Made by a program: the position numbers and the translations under genes. This document shows positions 1 to 10,755 of a stretch of 64,000 nt of DNA, in pieces. The DNA is taken from assembly GCF_009931615.1 (NCBI RefSeq), contig NZ_CP046620.1, positions 558,001 to 622,000 of the forward strand, written 5' to 3'. Source of the stretch: Algicella marina. GTDB lineage: Bacteria > Pseudomonadota > Alphaproteobacteria > Rhodobacterales > Rhodobacteraceae. The notes under the pieces are model-generated. The model ran no database searches. It worked only from the letters and a program-made list of their open reading frames with translations, and was not told the DNA's origin. Each line of letters begins with the position of its first letter. The first letter of the stretch is position 1.

Positions 1-895
1 CGTTCATCCAAAGGGGGGAGAGGCTCTCGGATTCGAGATAGGCCTGCCACTCGTCGGATTCGTAGATCTTGGTGAACAAGTCCCGATAGTATTCAGCGGC
101 TTCCTCCGACATGCCCGGCGCTCCGACAACCGCACGCTGGTTGTAGTAGCTGAAGTCATGCCCTTTTTCCTTCATCGTCGGGACGTCCGGATAGGCCGGC
201 ATACGCTCATCGGAGAACGCGAGAAGTGGGACGAAATCTCCGGACTCGTAGAAGCCTTTGGCTTCCGCCGGGTTGTTCACCGTCGCCATGATCTGCTTAC
301 CAGCAAGATCCTTGGCCACGGCACCACCGCCATCGTAGGGGATGTACTTGATGTCGAGATCGAAGGCTTCCGACATGTACGCAATGACGATGCTGTCTTC
401 CTGGCCCTTACCGGTGCCGCCCATGACGAATTCACCATCGCCTTTTACGGTCTCGAGGTACTCCTCGAACGTATTGATGCCCTGGTCCTTGTGCACCCAG
501 AGCACGAACGGATCGACGCCCATCATCGCGATTGGCGTGAAGGTCTGGATATCGATACCAAGGTTGGACTGCCGAAGTGGCGTGGTGAAGAAAGAGTTGA
601 GTGTCACCAAAATTGTATGATCCGGATCACCCGTACCCTGCAGAGCGATCAAGGCTTCCGCGCCGGAACCGCCGCCCTTGTTGTTCGGGATCAGAGGACG
701 ATTGGTGAGGTCCTTTTTTTCGGCGACCGACTGGAGAAACCGTGCGATCTGGTCAGCGCCGCCGCCGGCACCCGCCATGATGACAAAATCTATCGGTTTG
801 GTGGGCTCCCAAGCATGGGCCGGGTTTGCAAAACCTGTAAGCGCAAGCGCCGTGGCGCCCATCATCGTTACGAAAGTACGTTTAGTCGTTTTCAT
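1..895 (-). CDS. TctC/Bug-family tripartite tricarboxylate transporter substrate-binding protein (3' end cut by window edge)
   Basis: Periplasmic solute receptor of the tripartite tricarboxylate (TTT) family. The start is the ATG at 895-893, giving MKTTKRTFVTMMG followed by a hydrophobic stretch and an AHA-type signal-peptidase site. The mature part begins WEPTKPIDFVIMAGAGGGADQ, the usual family opening, and GGTGKGQEDS and AYPDVPTMKEKG are also typical. About 298 residues are visible; the family is normally about 320, so only the C-terminus is missing. The membrane partners TctA/TctB are not in the window. It lies 145 bases downstream of the usp gene at the end of the oxalate operon, so a dicarboxylate such as oxalate is a reasonable ligand, but that is inference. 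Confidence 0.85.
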   Translation of the reverse strand, partial: MKTTKRTFVTMMGATALALTGFANPAHAWEPTKPIDFVIMAGAGGGADQIARFLQSVAEKKDLTNRPLIPNNKGGGSGAEALIALQGTGDPDHTILVTLNSFFTTPLRQSNLGIDIQTFTPIAMMGVDPFVLWVHKDQGINTFEEYLETVKGDGEFVMGGTGKGQEDSIVIAYMSEAFDLDIKYIPYDGGGAVAKDLAGKQIMATVNNPAEAKGFYESGDFVPLLAFSDERMPAYPDVPTMKEKGHDFSYYNQRAVVGAPGMSEEAAEYYRDLFTKIYESDEWQAYLESESLSPLWMN

Positions 896-1030
896 ATCTC
901 ACTCCCATTGGTTCAGTGTTCAATCCGGCGAACTTCTTCTTCCGAGAAGCTTTGAAACCGGTCTTGCTCAATTAATGTTGGTCACTCCTCCTTCATCGTT
1001 ACGTGCCTCAACCAGAAGTTTATCCTAAGC

Positions 1031-1046
1031 CACTGAAAAGTCAGTG
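1031..1046. repeat. Small hairpin at the end of the usp gene
   Basis: CACTGA-AAAG-TCAGTG is a perfect 6-bp inverted repeat with a 4-nt loop that overlaps the usp stop codon. There is no clear T-run on the minus strand, so it may be a weak terminator or processing site between usp and the tctC-type gene. Confidence 0.3.
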
Positions 1047-1898
1047 ACTAAAAAGGATAGGTATGTCCGATTGATCGACAACGGTTTGTGTATTGCCACC
1101 GAGCAGCGTCTCCCGCTCGTGACTGTCTCCATATGCGCCCATAATCAGCATGTCAGCGCCGATTGATGACGTTTCGGCCAGCAATGCTGCGCCGATGTTA
1201 CGGGTCGCCTTAAAGTTGACCACCTGCGCTTTCGTGTCATGGGCGGCCAGGTAGTGCAAAACTTCATCAACTGTCGTTCCGGGCCCGGCATCCGTTCCAT
1301 TCGTGAGAATCGATACGTTCTGCGCCTCGTGTATTACCGGCAGGCTCTGGCTGAGAGCCCGTGCGGATTCTGCACTGCCGTTCCAAGCAAGTGCCACGTG
1401 GGTTCCGAGCTTCTCGGGCGCCTCGGCGTTCGGCGGGCACATCAGCACAGGTCGACCGGAGTTGAACAGCGCCACCTGCATTGTGTTGATGCCAATGTTC
1501 CGGTCGCGGTCGGGTTTGGCGACTGCAATGACGTCTACCAGACGACCTTTCCTCTTGATCACATCAACCTGGCGGCCCGTCGCATCCGAAAAAGAGACAG
1601 ACGCGCCGACGCCGTTCGGGCCATCGACGACCGGAAGCGAAAGCTCCGCCGCCAGCGAGATGAGTTCCTTGCGCACCGCCATGTCTTCATGCTCGGCAAC
1701 TTGTGCGGAGTTCTTGAGGATCTGCTCTTGGAGCTTCTTTGAAATCGGTACGCCGTAAGGCAGGAGATCTTCCGGGCGCGGTCGGCAATGCACGGCGGCG
1801 ATGTGCGCGCCATGGGTTCTGGCCAGTGCCGCGGCGAAGCACAGCACGTTAGGTGCTTTGCCATCGCCGCGAACGGGCATCATGATCGTGCGGATCAT
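1041..1898 (-). CDS. Universal stress protein, tandem UspA domains
   Basis: A 285-aa protein with two UspA-type domains. The N-terminal half opens MIRTIMMPVRGDG. The C-terminal half has VALAWNGSAESARALSQSLP and ends with GAYGDSHERETLLGGNTQTVV, the G-2x-G-9x-G(S/T)-like ATP-binding signature. Two-domain Usp proteins of about 280 aa are common in alphaproteobacteria. The gene is 12 bases downstream of fhs on the same strand, so it is probably in the oxalate/C1 operon. A role in stress during oxalate use is inference; the ligand is unknown. Confidence 0.88.
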   Translation of the reverse strand: MIRTIMMPVRGDGKAPNVLCFAAALARTHGAHIAAVHCRPRPEDLLPYGVPISKKLQEQILKNSAQVAEHEDMAVRKELISLAAELSLPVVDGPNGVGASVSFSDATGRQVDVIKRKGRLVDVIAVAKPDRDRNIGINTMQVALFNSGRPVLMCPPNAEAPEKLGTHVALAWNGSAESARALSQSLPVIHEAQNVSILTNGTDAGPGTTVDEVLHYLAAHDTKAQVVNFKATRNIGAALLAETSSIGADMLIMGAYGDSHERETLLGGNTQTVVDQSDIPILFSH

Positions 1899-1910
1899 GA
1901 CAGTTTCTCC

Positions 1911-3578
<1,668 letters not shown>

Positions 3579-3624
3579 TGTGTGATCTAGCCTTTGTGAG
3601 GGATTTGGTGGCGTTGACTTGATT

Positions 3625-4512
3625 TTAACCGAGGGAGTTGAACCATTCTGAAGCCGACATTTTCTTGCCGCCCTGCGGCTTAAGGCGCTTGATCAGCACG
3701 CGTCCGCCTTCCGCCTGCATGACAATGCCTTCGTCAGTCACTTCGACGACTTCGCCTGGCGTGCCCGAGCCCTCGCGCCGCTCGGCATCGTAGAGTTGCA
3801 CCGGCTGATCCTTGATCGTGGTTGAGGCACCGGGGGCTGGGTTCGCCGCGCGGATGATGTTGTAGACGTCAGCAACCGGCTTGCTCCAGTCCACAGCTGC
3901 GTGATCGCCCTTGAACCAGCTCTCGTAGGAGCCTTCGTCGAGACGCTGATCGTGCTTGAGGATGACACCGGCCTTCACAAGTTCGAGCCCTTCGATCATA
4001 GCATCGACGCCCATGGGGAACAGCTTGTTGAAGTACACGTCCCCGATGGTTTCATCCGGTCCGATCTCACAGGTTTTCTGCAGCATGATCGGCCCTTCAT
4101 CCAACCCGTCATCGGGCCAGAAGATTGTTAGGCCGGTACGGGTTTTGCCCATGGCGATAGGCCAGTTGATAGAAGACGGGCCACGATGCTCGGGGCAGAG
4201 CGACGGATGATATTGGAACGTTCCATATTTGGGGGCGTCTCGTACCGCCTCCGGCACGAACAGAAGCACGTATGCCATCATGCAGACGTCTGCTTCGAAA
4301 CTCTGCATAAGTTCCAGAGCTTCGGGTGTCTTCCAACTCGCGGGTTGGTGGACGGGCAGACCCTTTTCGCGGGCGAATTCCACCAGCGGATCCTCGGGTC
4401 TGCCTTCCTTGGTCGGGGCGCAGCAGACAGCCACGACGTTCTCGCCCCGCTCCAGAAGTCTTTCCAGCACGGCTTTACCAAAGGCCTGTTGGCCGTGAAC
4501 TACAATTCGCAT
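3625..4512 (-). CDS. Formyltransferase/hydrolase-like protein resembling the N-terminal 10-formyl-THF hydrolase domain of FDH (ALDH1L)
   Basis: A 295-aa protein of the formyl_trans_N fold. The pattern [17 protein letters not shown] (about residues 101-117) and [10 protein letters not shown] (131-140) match the hydrolase domain of 10-formyltetrahydrofolate dehydrogenase more closely than Fmt. The catalytic His (H102) and Asp (D138) of that domain align with the FDH pair His106/Asp142. A formyl_trans_C-like domain follows. The ALDH and carrier domains of FDH are absent. It sits between frc and fhs, so it may release or transfer the formyl group of 10-formyl-THF. Alternatives are a methionyl-tRNA formyltransferase paralogue or an amino-sugar formyltransferase, both less likely from the context. 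Confidence 0.8.
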   Translation of the reverse strand: MRIVVHGQQAFGKAVLERLLERGENVVAVCCAPTKEGRPEDPLVEFAREKGLPVHQPASWKTPEALELMQSFEADVCMMAYVLLFVPEAVRDAPKYGTFQYHPSLCPEHRGPSSINWPIAMGKTRTGLTIFWPDDGLDEGPIMLQKTCEIGPDETIGDVYFNKLFPMGVDAMIEGLELVKAGVILKHDQRLDEGSYESWFKGDHAAVDWSKPVADVYNIIRAANPAPGASTTIKDQPVQLYDAERREGSGTPGEVVEVTDEGIVMQAEGGRVLIKRLKPQGGKKMSASEWFNSLG

Positions 4513-4568
4513 TCTTACCCCTCCCTGTGTGGGTTCGGCGGTCGATCTCGGCCGACTCGCCGGCTCAG

Positions 4569-5843
4569 TTATTCAGCAGCAAGCTTGTTGGGGTCGCCCA
4601 CCGCTCCGCTCTCGATGATCTTGGCGAGGTCTTCGCCCTGATAGCCCAGCACCTGGCTGAGGATCTCCGTCGTGTGCTCGCCGAGCAGGGGCGATCTGAC
4701 CACCTCCACCGGGCTTTCCGATAGTTTGATTGGGCAGCCGACAGATGTGTAACGTCCTCGCTCGGGGTGATCGACATCGACAATGGTGCCGGTGGCACGC
4801 AGCCCTTCATCCTCGATAATTTCCTTGGTGGAAAGGATCGGGCCGACGGGGATGTTGAGAGGATTACAGATGTCCATGACTTCGAATTTCGTCTTGGTCA
4901 TTGTCCACTCTTCGATCCGGCCGAAGATCTCGTTCAATTTGTCAAGCCGCTCCGGCGGAGTGGCATAGCCCTCCTTCGTCTTCCACTCAGGCTCATCGAT
5001 CACATCGCAGATCGCCTCCCAGACAGCGGCCTGGGTGATGAAGTAGGTGTAAGCGTTCGGATCGGTCTCCCAGCCCTTGCATTTGAGGATACGGCCAGGC
5101 TGTCCTCCGCCGCTGTCGTTGCCGGCGCGCGGCGTAGCTTCGCCGAAGGGAATACCTTCGCCGAACTGGCTGTATTCTTTCAGAGGTCCGGCATCCAGGC
5201 GCTGCTGGTCGCGCAGTTTCACGCGGCAGAGGTTTAGAACACCGTCCTGCATCGCAGCGGAAACCTTCTGACCTTTTCCGGACTGTTCCCGGTGATAAAG
5301 TGCCGTCACGATTCCGAGGGCAAGGTGCAGGCCAGTACCACTATCGCCGATCTGCGCACCGGTAACGAGCGGGGGGCCATCGAGAAAGCCGGTGGTGGAA
5401 GCGGACCCGCCCGCACACTGTGCGACGTTCTCATAAACCTTGCAGTCCTCGTACTTGCCCGGTCCGAAACCCTTGATCGAGGCGAGGATCATGCGCGGGT
5501 TGATCTCCTGGATGCGCTCCCAGGTGAAGCCCATGCGATCAAGGGCTCCGGGGGCAAAATTTTCCACCATTACATCGCAGGTTTCGATCAGCCGGGTCAG
5601 AACCTGCTTGCCCGTCTCATTCTTGGAATTGAGTTCGATCGATCTCTTGTTGTGGTTCAGCATCGTGAAGTAGAGGCTGTCCGCGCCCGGTACGTCCACG
5701 AGTTGCTTGCGTGTCGCATCGCCGACGCCGGGACGCTCCACCTTGATCACATCGGCGCCAAACCATGCAAGCAGCTGTGTGCAGGTCGGGCCGGACTGGA
5801 CGTGTGTGAAGTCCAGAATTTTGACACCTTCTAGGGCTTTCAT
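4569..5843 (-). CDS. frc: Formyl-CoA:oxalate CoA-transferase (class III CoA-transferase)
   Basis: A 424-aa class III CoA-transferase. The opening [21 protein letters not shown] and the segment IGDSGTGLH (catalytic Asp about residue 167) match formyl-CoA transferases. The glycine loop NDSGGGQPG followed by [14 protein letters not shown] is the hallmark that separates Frc from other CaiB-type enzymes. It moves CoA from formyl-CoA to oxalate, giving formate and oxalyl-CoA. It lies 18 bases downstream of oxc, the classic Oxc/Frc pairing. Length is normal for Frc (about 425-430). Confidence 0.95.
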   Translation of the reverse strand: MKALEGVKILDFTHVQSGPTCTQLLAWFGADVIKVERPGVGDATRKQLVDVPGADSLYFTMLNHNKRSIELNSKNETGKQVLTRLIETCDVMVENFAPGALDRMGFTWERIQEINPRMILASIKGFGPGKYEDCKVYENVAQCAGGSASTTGFLDGPPLVTGAQIGDSGTGLHLALGIVTALYHREQSGKGQKVSAAMQDGVLNLCRVKLRDQQRLDAGPLKEYSQFGEGIPFGEATPRAGNDSGGGQPGRILKCKGWETDPNAYTYFITQAAVWEAICDVIDEPEWKTKEGYATPPERLDKLNEIFGRIEEWTMTKTKFEVMDICNPLNIPVGPILSTKEIIEDEGLRATGTIVDVDHPERGRYTSVGCPIKLSESPVEVVRSPLLGEHTTEILSQVLGYQGEDLAKIIESGAVGDPNKLAAE

Positions 5844-5861
5844 TTCACTGAAACTCCGGCA

Positions 5862-7622
5862 TTACTTGATTTTTTGAGCCTGCGGGTAGCGCTGCTGCGC
5901 CACGACCGAAGACGGGTTCAGGTTGCCGATATTTCCGCTTTCCTTACCGGCATCTTCGGCAATGATTGCATTGATCAGCGTAGGTTTGCGGCTGGCAAAA
6001 GCCTGCTTCACGGCTTGTCGCAATTCATCGGGATTATTGGCTGTGACACCGACGCCACCGAAAGCCTGCATCATCAGTTCATACTTGCTGCCCTTGACGA
6101 AAACAGTGGTTGACGGGTCTTCTCCGCCAGACCAGTTCTCGCCGTCACCACGATAGATACCGTTGTTGTTCATGATCACGATGCAGACAGGCAAGTTGTA
6201 GCGGCAGACCGTCTCGATCTCCATTCCGCAGAAGCCGAAAGCACTGTCGCCCTCTACGGCGAGAACCTGATTTCCGGTTTCCACGGCGGCGGCGATGGCG
6301 GAACCCATTCCGATCCCCATGATGCCCCAAGTGCCGACATCCAGACGCTTGCGCGGCTTGTGGATGTCGATGATCGACCGGGCTTGATCCAGCGCGTTGG
6401 CGCCCTCGTTGACGAGAACCACATCCGGGTTTTCCGCGATCAAGTCCTTCAGCACGCCGAGCGAACCGGGATAGTCCATCGGGGAATTGTTGTTTTTAAG
6501 TCGGGGGGCCATACGCTCGATGTTGGCCTGTACCTTGGAACTGACGGCACCTGTCCAGTCTTCCGAGGGTTTTTGCCAATTGCCACCGATCTTTTCCAAA
6601 AGTGCGGTAGTGGTGCTCTCGATATCGCCAATCAGCGGGGCAGAAATCGCCTGGTTGCTGTCCATCTCTGTCGGCTCAATGTCGATCTGAACAAACTTTT
6701 TCGCGCCTTTCTCACCCCATGCCTTGCCTTGCCCATGGCTCAGAAGCCAGTTCAGACGCGCACCTATCAGGAAGACGCAATCGCTCTCCTTCAGTACCAG
6801 CGAGCGCGCGGCAGAGGCGCATTGCGGGTGGGTATCGGGCAGGAGGCCCTTTGCCATCGACATGGGCAAATATGGGAAACCCAGCGTTTCGACCAACTCT
6901 TTGACCTGTTCGTCGGCCTGTGCGTAAGCCGCACCTTTTCCGAGAATAATCAAAGGCTTTTCGGCGCTTTTCAAAACTTCCAGAGCCCGGTCCAAGGCTT
7001 CCGAGCTGGGCACACTGGCCGGGTTCGGATCCACCACCTTGATCATGGATTTCTGGCCTTCCGCCGCGTCCATGACCTGGCCGAGCAGAGCGCCCGGCAC
7101 ATCAAGGTAGACACCGCCGGGGCGGCCCGTCAACGCCGCACGGATGGCGCGGGCGACACCGAGCCCGATATCTTCGGCGTGCAAAATGCGGTAAGCGGCC
7201 TTCGCGTGAGGGCGGGCGATAGCCAATTGATCCATTTCTTCGTAGTCACCGCGCTGCAGATCGACAATCTCACGCTCAGACGAGCCTGAAATCAAGATCA
7301 TCGGCCAGCAATTTGTCGTGGCATGAGCCAGAGCAGTTAGGCCGTTGAGGAAGCCGGGGGCCGACACTGTCATGCAGATCCCGGGTTTCTTGGTTAGGAA
7401 GCCGGCAGCGGCGGCGGCATATCCGGCATGTTGTTCATGACGGAAGGACAGAACCCGCAATCCCTGCGCCTGCGCGTAACGCCCAAGATCGGTGATCGGA
7501 ATGCCCGGCACGTTGTAAATGGTTTCGACGCCGTTGATCTTCAGAGCGTCAATCAGCAGATGAAAGCCGTCTGTCAGGCTTTGTGGATCCGCCACTTCCA
7601 AGTTTTCCACTGTTGCAGACAT
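5862..7622 (-). CDS. oxc: Oxalyl-CoA decarboxylase
   Basis: A 586-aa thiamine-diphosphate enzyme that converts oxalyl-CoA to formyl-CoA and CO2. The cofactor-activating Glu is in SFRHEQHAGYAAAAAGF (E63). The ThDP-binding motif begins GDSAFGF near residue 458 and ends MNNNGIYRGD near 487. The opening DGFHLLIDALKINGVETIY and the conserved GTWGIMGIGMG are typical of Oxc rather than acetolactate synthase. It lies 33 bases downstream of the gntR-type regulator and 18 upstream of frc. Confidence 0.96.
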   Translation of the reverse strand: MSATVENLEVADPQSLTDGFHLLIDALKINGVETIYNVPGIPITDLGRYAQAQGLRVLSFRHEQHAGYAAAAAGFLTKKPGICMTVSAPGFLNGLTALAHATTNCWPMILISGSSEREIVDLQRGDYEEMDQLAIARPHAKAAYRILHAEDIGLGVARAIRAALTGRPGGVYLDVPGALLGQVMDAAEGQKSMIKVVDPNPASVPSSEALDRALEVLKSAEKPLIILGKGAAYAQADEQVKELVETLGFPYLPMSMAKGLLPDTHPQCASAARSLVLKESDCVFLIGARLNWLLSHGQGKAWGEKGAKKFVQIDIEPTEMDSNQAISAPLIGDIESTTTALLEKIGGNWQKPSEDWTGAVSSKVQANIERMAPRLKNNNSPMDYPGSLGVLKDLIAENPDVVLVNEGANALDQARSIIDIHKPRKRLDVGTWGIMGIGMGSAIAAAVETGNQVLAVEGDSAFGFCGMEIETVCRYNLPVCIVIMNNNGIYRGDGENWSGGEDPSTTVFVKGSKYELMMQAFGGVGVTANNPDELRQAVKQAFASRKPTLINAIIAEDAGKESGNIGNLNPSSVVAQQRYPQAQKIK

Positions 7623-7655
7623 TCTCTCTCCCTAATGTCTATTATCGCGTTGTTA

Positions 7656-8357
7656 TCACGCGTTTTTTTCACCCGCGGCGCGGGCGTCCAGTTTTGTCCA
7701 AGCGCGGCGAACATGCTCATGCAGCCGCATCGTGTGCTCTCTTGAAAGTCTTGCAGCCACATCGGCCTCGCGCGTCTCCAGCGCTTCGATGATCCCCATG
7801 TGATCGACCACGGAGTTCGCCGCCCGATCATTTTCCGCCAACGCGCGGCGACGAACGGCGTACATGTGAACGAACAGCCGCTCCGCCATGTCCTTGAGTT
7901 GTGCGCTTCCGCACATCTCAAATATCATCTGGTGAAAACGGATGTTGGCGTCCGAATATTCTGAAAGATCGGCGCGGGCGGAACTCGCACTGTGCGACAT
8001 GGCATGTTTGCGCAGTGCCGCTATCTGCTTGTCGGTCGCGTTCGTTACGCTCAGTCGTGCTGCCATGCTTTCCAGCGCCGCCCAGGCAACGATCATATCC
8101 AACACATCATCCATTGTCTTCCGCAGGACAAACACGCCCTTGCGAGGCCGGACTTCAAGAAAGCCTTCCTGTTCCAGGCGGGAAAGGGCTTCGCGCAGGG
8201 GGGTTCGCGAAATGCCGAGTTGTTCGGAGAGCGAGCGTTCGTCAAGGCGAAGGTTCGCGTCTTCGTCATAGATATTCATGTCAATGATAGCCGCCCTGAG
8301 CATTTCGTAGATTTGCTCTTTCAGCGTATTGTTTGTTGGAATCGGGCTCAGTTTCAT
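7656..8357 (-). CDS. GntR-family (FadR/FCD) transcriptional regulator of the oxalate operon
   Basis: Winged-helix HTH (RLDERSLSEQLGISRTPLREALSRLEQEGFLEVRPRKGVF) followed by an FCD ligand domain with the usual Asp/His ligand spacing. The frame stays open to 8420, but the ATG at 8357-8355 is preferred (233 aa). A longer version would begin inside the upstream operator-like sequence and the promoter -10. It is the first gene of the oxc operon and diverges from the sucC-like gene. Two copies of TGGTATACCATAYGCCA in the divergent region are its likely targets, so autoregulation is expected. The effector is unknown; oxalyl-CoA, oxalate or formyl-CoA are candidates. Confidence 0.9.
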   Translation of the reverse strand: MKLSPIPTNNTLKEQIYEMLRAAIIDMNIYDEDANLRLDERSLSEQLGISRTPLREALSRLEQEGFLEVRPRKGVFVLRKTMDDVLDMIVAWAALESMAARLSVTNATDKQIAALRKHAMSHSASSARADLSEYSDANIRFHQMIFEMCGSAQLKDMAERLFVHMYAVRRRALAENDRAANSVVDHMGIIEALETREADVAARLSREHTMRLHEHVRRAWTKLDARAAGEKNA

Positions 8358-8402
8358 GACTTCGTTTGGGCCTTGCGGTTGCCGCTGCGACTCAGTGCTA
8401 TC

Positions 8403-8419
8403 TGGTATACCATACGCCA
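8403..8419. promoter_or_regulatory. Putative GntR operator, copy 1
   Basis: TGGTATACCATACGCCA, containing the 10-bp palindrome TGGTATACCA. It overlaps the -10 element of the best minus-strand promoter I see for the gntR-oxc operon (TTGCAC at 8437-8432, 17-bp spacer, TATGGT at 8414-8409). The second copy differs by one base. Confidence 0.7.
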
Positions 8420-8602
8420 CGGATTTTCGTCGTGCAATGAAAGGTTAAGACTTTTGTCTGGATTTCGTTTCTATCTATTGTGCGGCGCGCAAATATCTTC
8501 GCGGAGCCACGTTGGCTTCGATGTGACATTATATAATAAATTCAAGAGGTTGATAAAAAACAGGAGGCGCCGCATAGCTGCAATGTTTCCAGCGTTTGAC
8601 CG
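8420..8602. promoter_or_regulatory. Divergent intergenic region between gntR and the sucC-like gene
   Basis: No gene is visible between the two start codons. The stretch around 8525-8565 is strongly AT-rich (CATTATATAATAAATTCAAG and GATAAAAAACAGG), unlike the surrounding DNA. It lies between the two operator copies, whose centres are about 211 bp apart, or 20 helical turns. That spacing would suit DNA looping, which is inference. Confidence 0.5.
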
Positions 8603-8613
8603 ACTCGAGTCCG

Positions 8614-8630
8614 TGGTATACCATATGCCA
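8614..8630. promoter_or_regulatory. Putative GntR operator, copy 2
   Basis: TGGTATACCATATGCCA, the second copy of the site near 8403, in the same orientation. It overlaps a plausible plus-strand -10 (TACCAT at 8619-8624, 17 bp after TTGACC at 8596-8601) for the sucC-like gene. A repressor bound here would block RNA polymerase. Confidence 0.7.
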
Positions 8631-8664
8631 CAGGGGTCGGAATAGGCCCGGGAGGAGCCAAATA

Positions 8665-9825
8665 ATGAACTTGTCGGAGCACAGATCGAAGGAACTTCTG
8701 GCCCAATACGGGATCCCGATTCCCGCGGGCAGGTTCGCTGAAACAGCGCAGGAAGCCGAGGCGAGATGCCGAGAGATTGACGCGAAAAAATACGTGGTGA
8801 AGGCGCAGATCGCCGCCGGAGGCCGTGGGCTGGCGGGCGGAATTCGCTTTGCCGCAACGCCTTCTGCCGTGCGTGCGGAGGCTGACGCGATGATCGGCAA
8901 GCCGCTCGTTACCGAACAGACGGGTCCCGTCGGCCAGATCGTGAAGGGTGTTTACGTAGAGGCGGCCGTCGATGCGAGCCAGAGTTATTACGTCGCTCTG
9001 CTTCTGGATCCGGAAACCGCGCGTCCCGTCCTGCTTGCATCGCTGGAGGGCGGCGTCGAGTTTGAGAAGAGCGCCGCAAACAATCCGGGTATTGTGCGCC
9101 GGTTGTTGCTGGGTGGCACCTCCGTGAAAGAGATAACTTCCTTTCTATCAGACCTTGGATTGCCAGATGCCGAAGGCGCTGCGGGACTGATCGTTAAGAT
9201 GGAGGAAGCCTTTGTTGCCAATGACATGCTGCTCGCTGAAATCAACCCGCTTGTTGCGGCACCGGGCGGATGGCTGGCTGTCGATGCAAAGGTGAGTCTG
9301 GACGGCAATGCAATGTTCCGGCATCCGGAACTCGAAGCTTTGGTGGAGGATCAAAACCTCTCGCCGGCGGAAAAGGTCGCGCAGGAAAACGAGATCAATC
9401 TTGTGAAACTCGATGGCAATATTGGCGTCGTGGTGAACGGTGCAGGTCTTGGCCTTGTTACCAACGATATGCTGACCAAAGCTGGCGGAGTGCCGGCAAA
9501 TTTCATGGATATTCGGACCACGGCCACGAGTTTTCATATATCACGCGGTGTGCAGTTGCTGCTGGAGGATCCGAACGTGACGATCATCCTCGTCAATGTT
9601 CACGGTGGTGGCATGACGGTTTGCGATACTGTCGCCGAGGGCATCGCCTTTGCCTATTCAAAGGCGCAGCGTTCGGTGCCGATAGTTGCCCGGTTCGCGG
9701 GCCAGAGTGCTGACTGGGCCCACAAGATCTTGAGCGACCGTATGTTGCCGGTGGAAAAGGCCGCCAACATGACGAATGCTATTGAACGCGCTGTTGCCAA
9801 GGCAACTGGGGAGGCCAAGCGATGA
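8665..9825 (+). CDS. SucC-like ADP-forming acyl-CoA synthetase beta subunit (ATP-grasp)
   Basis: A 386-aa homologue of succinyl-CoA synthetase beta, with an ATP-grasp N-terminal half (MNLSEHRSKELLAQYGIPIP, VVKAQIAAGGRGLAGG) and a C-terminal ligase domain (NGAGLGLVTNDM, GGVPANFMDI, NVHGGGMTVCDTVAEGI). The start at 8665 is chosen because GGAGGAG lies 7 bases upstream; the frame is open to 8596 but that would run through the operator. It overlaps the sucD-like gene by 4 bases. Location opposite oxc-frc argues for a specialised acid such as oxalate rather than the TCA-cycle enzyme. That substrate is inference. Confidence 0.88.
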   Translation: MNLSEHRSKELLAQYGIPIPAGRFAETAQEAEARCREIDAKKYVVKAQIAAGGRGLAGGIRFAATPSAVRAEADAMIGKPLVTEQTGPVGQIVKGVYVEAAVDASQSYYVALLLDPETARPVLLASLEGGVEFEKSAANNPGIVRRLLLGGTSVKEITSFLSDLGLPDAEGAAGLIVKMEEAFVANDMLLAEINPLVAAPGGWLAVDAKVSLDGNAMFRHPELEALVEDQNLSPAEKVAQENEINLVKLDGNIGVVVNGAGLGLVTNDMLTKAGGVPANFMDIRTTATSFHISRGVQLLLEDPNVTIILVNVHGGGMTVCDTVAEGIAFAYSKAQRSVPIVARFAGQSADWAHKILSDRMLPVEKAANMTNAIERAVAKATGEAKR

Positions 9826-10700
9826 GCATTCTTGTCGATGAAAACACCAAGGTGATCGTTCAGGGCATGACCGGACGCTCGGGCACATTTTATACCGATT
9901 TGGCAATTCGTTATGGTGCCAGTTATGTCGGCGGCGTGCGGCCGGGCAAAGGCGGCACAACGCATCTTGGCCTGCCGGTTTTCGACAGTTGCGCAGATGC
10001 TGTGAAAGCGACCAGTGCCAACGCCAGTCTCGTGATGGTGCCAGCGCATAGGGCCGCAGACGCGATCCTCGAGGCGATAGAGGCCGGTATCGGCGTCATC
10101 GTTTGCGTTACAGAACGGGTGCCACAGCACGATATGACCAGAGTGAAGGCCGCGCTGAGTGGCAGCGACAGCATTTTGATCGGACCCAACTCCCAGGGTA
10201 TCCTGACGCCTGGCAAGTGCAAGATCGGCGTGATGCCCACCCGCGACGCACAGGCGGGCAGTGTCGGGATTGCGTCGCGTTCGGCGTCGCTGACTTCGGA
10301 AATCCTTGCGCAGGCCAGTGCCGCGAACCTTGGGCAATCCACTACCGTCGGAATTGGCGGCGATGCCATCCATGGGATCGGTTTTGTCGAGTGTCTGAAA
10401 CTGTTTCGGGAAGATGCTGAAACGAAAGCTGTTGTTCTCATAGGAGAAATTGGCGGCAGCGAGGAGGAGGCAGCAGCGGCCTATCTGGCATCTGAACCCT
10501 TTGGCAAGCCCGTGATTGCCCTGATCGCCGGCATCCACGCGCCGAAGGAAAGAAGAATGGGGCACGCCGGCACGCTTGCCGTACTTGGCGCCACAAGTGC
10601 GAACGAAAAGATTGCGGCGTTGCGTGCGGCCGGGGTGATCGTTGCCGCGAATGCCGACGACGTTGTGCCTAAGGTCGTTGATGCCCTTACAGGCGGCTAG
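9822..10700 (+). CDS. SucD-like acyl-CoA synthetase alpha subunit, divergent active site
   Basis: A 292-aa partner of the preceding gene. The CoA-binding Rossmann domain (GMTGRSGTF, GGVRPGKGGTTHLG) and the phospho-His motif RMGHAGT (H248) are intact, so it should be catalytic. Several positions conserved in true SucD differ: TERVPQHDM replaces TEGIPxxDM, GPNSQG replaces GPNxPG, and SRSASLTSE replaces SRSGTLTYE. This suggests a different acyl substrate. A hairpin terminator follows 12 bases after the stop codon. Confidence 0.88.
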   Translation: MSILVDENTKVIVQGMTGRSGTFYTDLAIRYGASYVGGVRPGKGGTTHLGLPVFDSCADAVKATSANASLVMVPAHRAADAILEAIEAGIGVIVCVTERVPQHDMTRVKAALSGSDSILIGPNSQGILTPGKCKIGVMPTRDAQAGSVGIASRSASLTSEILAQASAANLGQSTTVGIGGDAIHGIGFVECLKLFREDAETKAVVLIGEIGGSEEEAAAAYLASEPFGKPVIALIAGIHAPKERRMGHAGTLAVLGATSANEKIAALRAAGVIVAANADDVVPKVVDALTGG

Positions 10701-10711
10701 CCCGGAAACAA

Positions 10712-10736
10712 AAATGGCGCCCGGCGGGCGCCATTT
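10712..10736. terminator. Bidirectional hairpin between convergent sucD-like and RTX protease genes
   Basis: AAATGGCGCCC-GGC-GGGCGCCATTT is a perfect 11-bp stem with a 3-nt loop, flanked by A/T ends on both sides. It sits midway between two converging genes, as expected for a shared terminator. Confidence 0.85.
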
Positions 10737-10755
10737 CCGAAGCTGAGCGTGCGAC

